12,627 nucleotides of DNA from Coemansia sp. RSA 1804 (Eukaryota > Kickxellomycota > Kickxellomycetes > Kickxellales > Kickxellaceae): the NCBI GenBank assembly GCA_027578815.1, contig JANBTH010000691.1, forward strand, positions 1 to 12,627. The letters are read 5' to 3'. The translations under genes and the position numbers were made by a program. Each line of letters opens with the position of its first letter. Positions within the stretch are counted from its first letter, which is position 1. Below are positions 6,956 to 12,627 of this stretch, piece after piece. Under the pieces are notes generated by a model. The model had not been told where the DNA came from, did not search any database, and saw only the letters and a program-made list of their open reading frames with translations.

Positions 6956-7507
6956 TTCAGATCCAACGTTCCTTTCATGTGGTGTCTGGTTTTATTTTAA
7001 AGACCTACGGTTTTATCACTAGTATCTGGATAGTAATTAGCCAAAGAAAAGAAAACCGCCACACATATTGAAATGGGCATAGCCAGTAACCAAAATATTG
7101 AATATCTACCTCTGTATACTGCCCTCAATTCTATTGCATGTAAAGTATATGGCGCAAATACTGCATGATATTATGAAAGCAACCAATCCATGACGTTTCT
7201 TTAGCACAAAAGTAAAACATATTTGGTTATGATGCCCGTGGTTTATATATCTTTCCATGGAACATCTGCTTTCCTGCTGTCTTTATTTCTTCTCTAATAT
7301 ACTTTAGCAAATATATTATAATCCTGTTTACCATCTGTATGTTGTTATTCAGATTTTACAAACTTGATACAAACAATTAAACAGTCTAAAACAATAATAG
7401 AAGTTTTGTGCAGAACCCAAGGAACCTATTCATTTTAAATAGATTATTGCATTAGTTGTTTTAAAAGGTAAAAAAGATTTCCGTGGAGATAAAACGTGCA
7501 TTTCAGA

Positions 7508-10500
7508 ATGTTATATCTACTATTGCTTCTTCAGCTGCTAGTGCTGCCTCCTATATTTGCCCAAGCAGATACTCTGCACATGAATGCGCAAAGTGAAGTT
7601 ACCTTAGACGACTACTCAAACAGTGGGACACAGTATGATATTGTAATTCAAAAGATATCTACAGAAAATATTCCAATGGAAGCCGAGGAATTGGATAAAC
7701 AGGCACTAACTCTGAATGTAGAGTTATCGGATAAAGCAAGCAAAAATAACAAGGACACGTCTCAAACAATCAAGACACCGTCCCCAGAACATAGCCTTAG
7801 TGACGACGCCATTGATAATGCTGGATTCAATCTCGACAACATATTAGACCTAATGGCTGGAGATAAGGATGGAAATGTCAATTTTGGTGCTATTGGAATT
7901 GAGCTGGCTAACAATTTGGCAAACGTTATTGATATGAATGAGGTTGGCAACTTTGCAACAACATTTGGGCTTATGATGTCTGGGATTGGCACAGCAGCGG
8001 AAATCCAAAGACAAAGAGGAGAACCATCCGAACTTTCTGGTCGCCAAGGCAATAATTTTGCAATTAATAGTGGATTGGCAGCGCTTGTTGGCCAGATACT
8101 CGCTGCCCAACAGGAAGACGGAAGTGGATCTAGTTCCGGCTTGGAAAACCAAGTACCTGGCCTTGAAGGTATGGATCTAGCTAAACTTCTTGACTCCGTA
8201 TCTGGAAATTCCAAAAGCATGGGCGGAATTGATATACATCAAATAGCAAATGCCATGGATGATTTTCTCGGCGAAAATGTCCACAACAGTAGAAACAAAG
8301 CCATCAGAAGTAGTGGAACGACAGGCAAGAGTGCACAACCTAATGATTCCTATGCTAGTTCAACAGACACAGCATCTAGAAGTGGTACTGGCGCATCAAG
8401 TACACGAAACATGGCAAGCGCACTTAATGATTTTGTCAATGGAAACGATACATCAAACATTTCTGAAATAGCTCAAGCTATTGGAATACGCAACTTCTTT
8501 AAAACTGAAGAAAAGGTTGTACCCGATGGCTGTCCATCATGTTTCAACTGTCTTTATCCTGGGTCAACATGTGCACACAATTCAACATGCAATCAATTTA
8601 CAGGACGATGCGACTGTCCTACAGGATGGACTGGTGAAGATTGTCTTATGCCAGGTACGTATTGTAAATGTAACAATATACCGATGAACTGCGTGATTAT
8701 GCCCATTTAATTATTATGTAACATATATTACACCCTATTTCTGTGCTATTTTGTGATGTAGCCTGCCTAAGCCCAGTCGATGAAGGAAAACGGCCTGCTG
8801 CCAAAAGCAGTCACTGTCACCAAGACACCGAGTGCAGACCTGGATGGGGTGGCTGGAACTGCAACAGTAAGTAATTAATAGTAACCCACCAGTAGCATAT
8901 AATATCAGTCGATGGGATAGCTAAATTGGGATATACTGTAACTTGAACTATGCTCTAACTGTTAAAATGTAGTGTGCTTGTCCGATTCTGCTTGTGATGC
9001 ACTGATTCCAACTGGCGAGGGCGGCAGATGTTACAATGGCAGTCAATTAATCACCAACGTGGCTGGGCAATGTGAAATTGGAAATAAAGGTCTAAGCAGG
9101 TATCTACCTTCTGGCGTCAGTCCAAAGATGACTTTTGACTGTTCTAGAAGCAGCAACTCATGCAGTGCACAGTTTTGGATCAGTGGAAGAGAGGCATTTT
9201 ATTGCGATTTAGATGAATGCAATATCAATACATGGGGCTCCAAATCAACAGCCTCAATTGCATGCAAGCGAATGAAATGCAACTGCATTCCTGGACGTTT
9301 CCTATGTGGAAATTATGGCCTTGACATCTCTGCAGTGCTTAATGACGTGGAGGGCCCAGTTGACATTAAATGCCATGATGATGGATTCAGCGACTGCTAT
9401 ATTCGTGAGTTTATGGTTAGCAAGACTCTATCGGCTATCATTGGGGACGATGCGATTAACATGGAATGTTCTGTAGGCCAATGTGTACACTATAGCCAGC
9501 TTCCAGGATATGAGAGGCCTAAGCAAGAGGCAAGTAAAAGTAGCATGTTTTTGGGTGTTGCTACCTCGTTGCTGACTGTCTATCTTGTGCTACGGCTAAT
9601 TAAAATACTTGTGCGCCACCAAGAGACTGAAGCGACATTACAGGGCAGTGACCACATATCCAAAAGCCATTCTAACAAAAATAAGGAAAACTCGAATACG
9701 GATGCTAGTGCTGAGAAACTAAAATACAAAAGCGGTGTGGTTATGAGTACTGAGATTGATAAACTAATGACGAGTACAAAGAAGGCAACAGTTGCTTTCC
9801 GCGATATCAGCTACACAATTAAACCACAGGAGGCCGATCTTGTTTCCTTTAAAAGCGAAGACACATACAAAAGCAAAGACAAACATCATGCTAAAAAGGA
9901 TACCACCAGCACCAATAGCCAAGATATCTCTAGAGAGAAGCCAGATGTCCAAGTATTGAAGGGCATATCAGGAGTGGTATCTCCGGGTGAAATACTTGCA
10001 ATCTTAGGCGCGTCGGGCGCAGGTAAGAGCACCCTGTTGGATATCTTGTCAAGACGCGAGAAATGTGGTCAGGTTACAGGAAAAGTGCAGGTAAATGACC
10101 AGGATTTGATTAGCGACATATCGACTAATGAATTCCATCGCATGTCAGGCTATGTGGACCAACAAGATCTCCATGTATCTACTGCAACTGTGTGTGAGGC
10201 TGTAATGACCTCAGCACTGCTCCGATTGCCTCAAAGTATGTCGCAGATTGCAAAGGAGGAGAGAGTGCACAGTGTACTTAAGGAACTTGGATTATGGTCT
10301 GTTAAAGACTCGCGTATTGGAAAGAATGGTGCACGAGGCATCAGTGGAGGTGAAATGAGACGAGTGTCAATTGCTTGCGAATTGGTAACATCGCCATCCA
10401 TTATATTCTTAGATGAGCCTACCTCAGGTCTAGATGCATATAATGCTTACGTTGTTATGGACACACTTTCTAAACTGGCCCGATGCTATGGACGCACTGT

Positions 10501-12007
10501 TATATGCACAATCCACCAACCAAGAACAGATATATTTAGCATGTTTGATAAGCTAATAGTACTGGCTGCAGGGCAAATGTGCTATTCTGGCCCTGCAAGC
10601 GATATTTCTGAATACTTTGACTCTATTGGCCATCCGGTTCCCAAGGGATACAACATTGCAGATTTTTCCGTCGATCTAGTACAGCAAGCAACGGCAATAT
10701 CCCTCCAGAATCCAATTGATATGAAACAGCAAGTAGAGAATGTTGATAAAGCCAGATCCTATATTGACGCAGGTGATGAAGAGTGGAGTCCGTTGGCCAA
10801 AGCAAGCAATGCATCGTTGCCTGCACTTACCGAAGAAATGTCAAATTCAGAAACAAACAAGTCTGATTCCAAAAAACAATTCCTTGTGTACAATACAAAG
10901 GTGAACTTGGAGCAGATTCTAGACAAGTTTAAAACCAGCGTACAACATAAAAAGATCATGCAAGACCTTGATAAGATCACTGGTACAAATTGGAGTCCAT
11001 CATCCTTTGAGATGGTTACTTCAATTGGCAGTACCCCATACATGCGCCCTGTCACACCAATTCAGCAAATTAAGGTAATATTTTTGAATCTTTATGATTT
11101 GGCTATATTGCTGTACTCGCGCCTACGTGGAAGACAGGCATCACTGCCAGGGCATTCAGATAAATTGCGTCCATCCCTATATATTCAATTCAAGGTTTTG
11201 TCAGCAAGGATATTCAGACATTTGTATCGAGACCCAACACTGATGTTGGCAAACTACGTACTATCCATATTCATTGGACTTATGTGTGGTATACTGTTTT
11301 ACCAGCTGGATTACTCAATGCAGGGTGTCCAAAACCGACTGGGACTGCTTATATTTATTCTCGCATTCTATGGATTTGGATGCACTACCTCTTTGCTTGT
11401 GTTTTCAGAAGAGCGCCTTTTATACCTGCGAGAGAGGGCAAATGCATATTATGACCCGCTTGCATACTTTCTTGCCAAAGTCACATTTGATTTAATACCA
11501 CTACGTGTGGTTCCACCTTTGCTGCTAACGCTAATAGCATATCCCATGACAGGTCTCGCAGCAACTTGGGGACAGTTTATGAAATTCTTTAGCATGCTTG
11601 TTCTGTTCAACTTGACTGTGGCATCGCAGATGTTCTTTATTGGCTTGCTTGCTGAAGAACTTGTGGTGTCAAATTTTTTGGCATCAATTATGCTTCTCTT
11701 TTCGCTCTTGTTTGGCGGTCTCATTTTGAATAAGGAGTCGATACCTGCCATTCTACAGCCACTCACCCGGTTCTCATCATTTAACTTGGCATACGAGGCT
11801 TTGGCTATCAACGAGCTACGCCATGCTCATATTGAAGAAGTTCGCTTTGGGCTTGAAATACAGATTCCTACTGCATCTCTTATATCATCTTTTGGATTTG
11901 ATTTGCTTGCGTTTTGGCCGGATGTTACAATATTGGTAACTATTCTAGGTATTAGTTTAGGTCTATCTCTTTTGTGGCTCACATATGTCATAAAAGAGAG
12001 AAGATAG
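7508..12007 (+). CDS. ADP1: Adp1-like ABCG transporter with EGF-like ectodomain (three exons)
   Basis: Exons 7508-8654, 8762-8866 and 8973-12007 join in frame to 1428 codons plus stop. Start: the ATG at 7508 follows an in-frame stop and opens a signal peptide (1-18). A long N-terminal region (19-340) rich in Asn, Asp, Ser and Gly has three degenerate repeats. EGF-like modules follow: C348-C355-C361-C368-C370-C379 gives a classical EGF pattern, then the exon 2 cysteine module and NCNMCLSDSAC across the second junction, leading into a Cys-rich domain to about 590. One membrane segment lies at about 608-631, then a charged linker and the nucleotide-binding domain: Walker A GASGAGKST 763-771, signature ISGGEMRR 874-881, Walker B IIFLDEP 894-900, switch His932 in TIHQP. 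After a long linker (about 987-1152) come six membrane segments (about 1172-1196, 1207-1228, 1248-1279, 1286-1311, 1316-1337, 1402-1424). This is the Adp1 plan; yeast Adp1 is shorter (about 1050 residues). All ATPase motifs are intact. Substrate unknown; half-size ABCG proteins work as dimers. Confidence 0.92.
8655..8761 (+). other. intron 1 of the ABCG gene (phase 1)
   Basis: 107 bases, CAG|GTACGT ... GATGTAG|CC. Removing it continues the EGF-like sequence (GEDCLMP joined to ACLSPVDEG). If it is kept, the frame runs through it and stops at 8708-8710. A TAACA-type branch-point candidate lies near 8719-8723. Confidence 0.88.
8867..8972 (+). other. intron 2 of the ABCG gene (phase 1)
   Basis: 106 bases, ACA|GTAAGT ... 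AAATGTAG|TG, with a CTAAC branch-point candidate about 15-20 bases before the acceptor. Splicing joins WNCN to MCLSDSAC, a junction expected for the Adp1 family Cys-rich domain. The retained form stops at once (AGT AAG TAA). Confidence 0.9.
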
Positions 12008-12058
12008 AATTTGGTCATAAGTTTTATTATTAGCCTAACCTTTCCATATCATACCTAA

Positions 12059-12064
12059 AATAAA
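12059..12064 (+). terminator. candidate poly(A) signal of the ABCG gene
   Basis: AATAAA 52 bases after the TAG at 12005-12007, followed by further A/T-rich sequence. Position and context fit a fungal 3' end signal. Confidence 0.45.
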
Positions 12065-12386
12065 AAGAACAATATTTAATATGATTAAAAATTAGATGGC
12101 ATAAACACATTTAGAATATTGTAGGTAAACAATTTTGGTGTTAATTAAATTTGTTGGTTCTTCTTCAGTATCTTGTCTATCATACCACATGGGCCAATTG
12201 TATCCTTAACCCCTACCCTTCAAGCTTGTTAGGTTACCTTTAGCATTGTTTGCTAGTGTACTTGTTGTCAATTAGTAGTCATCTATTTGCGTTTTACTGA
12301 TTACTGATTATTCCCAGACTTCTCTGTTCCTAAGGAAATATAATCTCCTAGGAATCTTAGGTAACCTAGCTCATTTACCTTATAAG

Positions 12387-12441
12387 CCTATGTTAAAGAA
12401 AGTGCTATAAGTTAAGCATAGACTAAAAGTTAACACATAGG
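12387..12441. repeat. imperfect inverted repeat
   Basis: CCTATGTTAA (12387-12396) is complementary to TTAACACATAGG (12430-12441) apart from a two-base bulge. The interior can form a smaller TGCT...AGCA stem. Together they make an extended hairpin in either strand. It lies just upstream of the structured island at 12505-12596 and may belong to the same unit. Confidence 0.5.
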
Positions 12442-12504
12442 AGATCAATTAAAAGTATAATAATATCAGTACCAATTAAGAAAATCAATTAATAGTCAAG
12501 AGAT

Positions 12505-12608
12505 CTGCCCTCAAGACTCTGAAAGAGTCGTCTTTCGGTAGCTTGCACCAAAAGTGGGGGCGGATCCCGAGGGAACTTTCGGTGCAGAAAGTTCACCACA
12601 TTTATTTT
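12505..12608 (+). ncRNA. putative structured RNA with pseudoknot (unidentified)
   Basis: A GC-rich island in about 30% GC surroundings. Possible pairings on the plus strand are CCCTC (12508-12512) with GAGGG (12569-12573), GACTC (12515-12519) with GAGTC (12525-12529) around a TGAAA loop, GGG (12558-12560) with CCC (12566-12568), and a perfect 8-bp stem GAACTTTC (12573-12580) with GAAAGTTC (12587-12594). The six-base loop of that last stem, GGTGCA (12581-12586), is exactly complementary to TGCACC at 12544-12549, giving an H-type pseudoknot. A TTTT run at 12605-12608 follows, as after a Pol III transcript, but no A or B box was found. It does not match tRNA, 5S, U1, U2, U4, U5, U6, 5.8S, TPP-riboswitch or hammerhead signatures known to me. 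Alternatives are a 5' leader element of the next gene or a fragment of a mobile element. Confidence 0.3.
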
Positions 12609-12627
12609 ATAAATTAAAAATAATTTC

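Larger units (their letters stand above)
6690..7507. other. AT-rich intergenic region upstream of the ABCG gene
   Basis: This 818-base spacer starts with the 3' end of the GH16 gene and ends with the promoter and leader of the ABCG gene. TATATAT at 7244-7250 is a possible TATA element, 258 bases from the ATG. A short GTATGT...TTTCAG segment at 6919-6960 could be a mini-intron in a leader; it is listed separately among the findings. No coding sequence or RNA gene is supportable. Confidence 0.55.
12008..12627. other. AT-rich non-coding region with palindromes, right edge
   Basis: This 620-base stretch has no coding sequence. It opens with the 3' untranslated region of the ABCG gene. Between 12229 and 12441 it carries several short palindromes and inverted repeats, and it ends with a GC-richer island (about 12505-12596) set in very AT-rich flanks. 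The final 27 bases are almost pure A/T. Confidence 0.6.

Noticed and set aside
7859..7900. EF-hand or dockerin-like calcium loop (GDKDGNVNF) in the transporter ectodomain
   Set aside because: The first-position acidic residue and the position-12 Glu are missing, so it does not fit a complete calcium-binding loop.
12205..12221. Telomerase-RNA-like template (TTAACCCCTACCC)
   Set aside because: It is not a clean permutation of a TTAGGG-type complement, and nothing else ties the region to telomerase RNA.
12505..12600. Short minus-strand open frame across the GC island
   Set aside because: It gives only about 30 codons between a TAA and a TGA, has no ATG and no upstream AG acceptor; the pairing pattern explains the island better.

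Overview
The window looks like nuclear DNA of a fungus. Three things suggest this. The two introns I can place are about 106-107 bp with GTACGT/GTAAGT donors and TAG acceptors. The coding genes are otherwise single-exon, and AT-rich spacers of 0.4-1.1 kb separate them. The gene content also fits: a Crh-type GH16 cell-wall protein with a GPI-anchor-like tail, and an Adp1-type ABCG transporter with EGF-like modules. Sparse introns and small Asn/Gly/Ser-rich secreted proteins would fit an early-diverging lineage such as Kickxellomycotina, but that placement is inference only.

Layout. 1-234 is the 3' end of a Gly/Ser-rich protein that starts outside the window. 698-1015 (+) and 1193-1504 (-) are two convergent single-exon genes for small secreted proteins. 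They are clear paralogs (35 of 56 residues identical over an ungapped block), and I cannot assign them to a known family. 1505-2445 is an AT-rich spacer. 2446-4449 (+) encodes a 667-residue ATPase of the ABC class (COG3044/PF09818 type, related to trypanosome MRB1590). 4450-5597 is a long spacer that ends in a strongly pyrimidine-rich leader. 5598-6689 (+) encodes a GH16/Crh-like GPI-anchored protein in which both catalytic glutamates are replaced. 6690-7507 is another AT-rich spacer. 7508-12007 (+) is a three-exon gene for a 1428-residue Adp1-like half-size ABCG transporter, with a long extracytoplasmic N-terminal region and EGF-like modules. 12008-12627 is non-coding, AT-rich and rich in palindromes; near its end (about 12505-12596) is a GC-rich island that can fold into nested hairpins and a pseudoknot.

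Working together. Four or five of the five complete or partial secretory-type genes (the partial gene at 1-234 is uncertain) would act at the cell surface or in the endomembrane system. The ABC-class ATPase looks cytosolic, or perhaps mitochondrial/RNA-linked. Nothing shows an operon or a single pathway; each gene has its own spacer. The observations most worth following up are the catalytically degenerate Crh protein, the orphan convergent paralog pair, the phase-symmetric EGF exon and repeated ectodomain of the transporter, and the putative structured RNA at the right edge.
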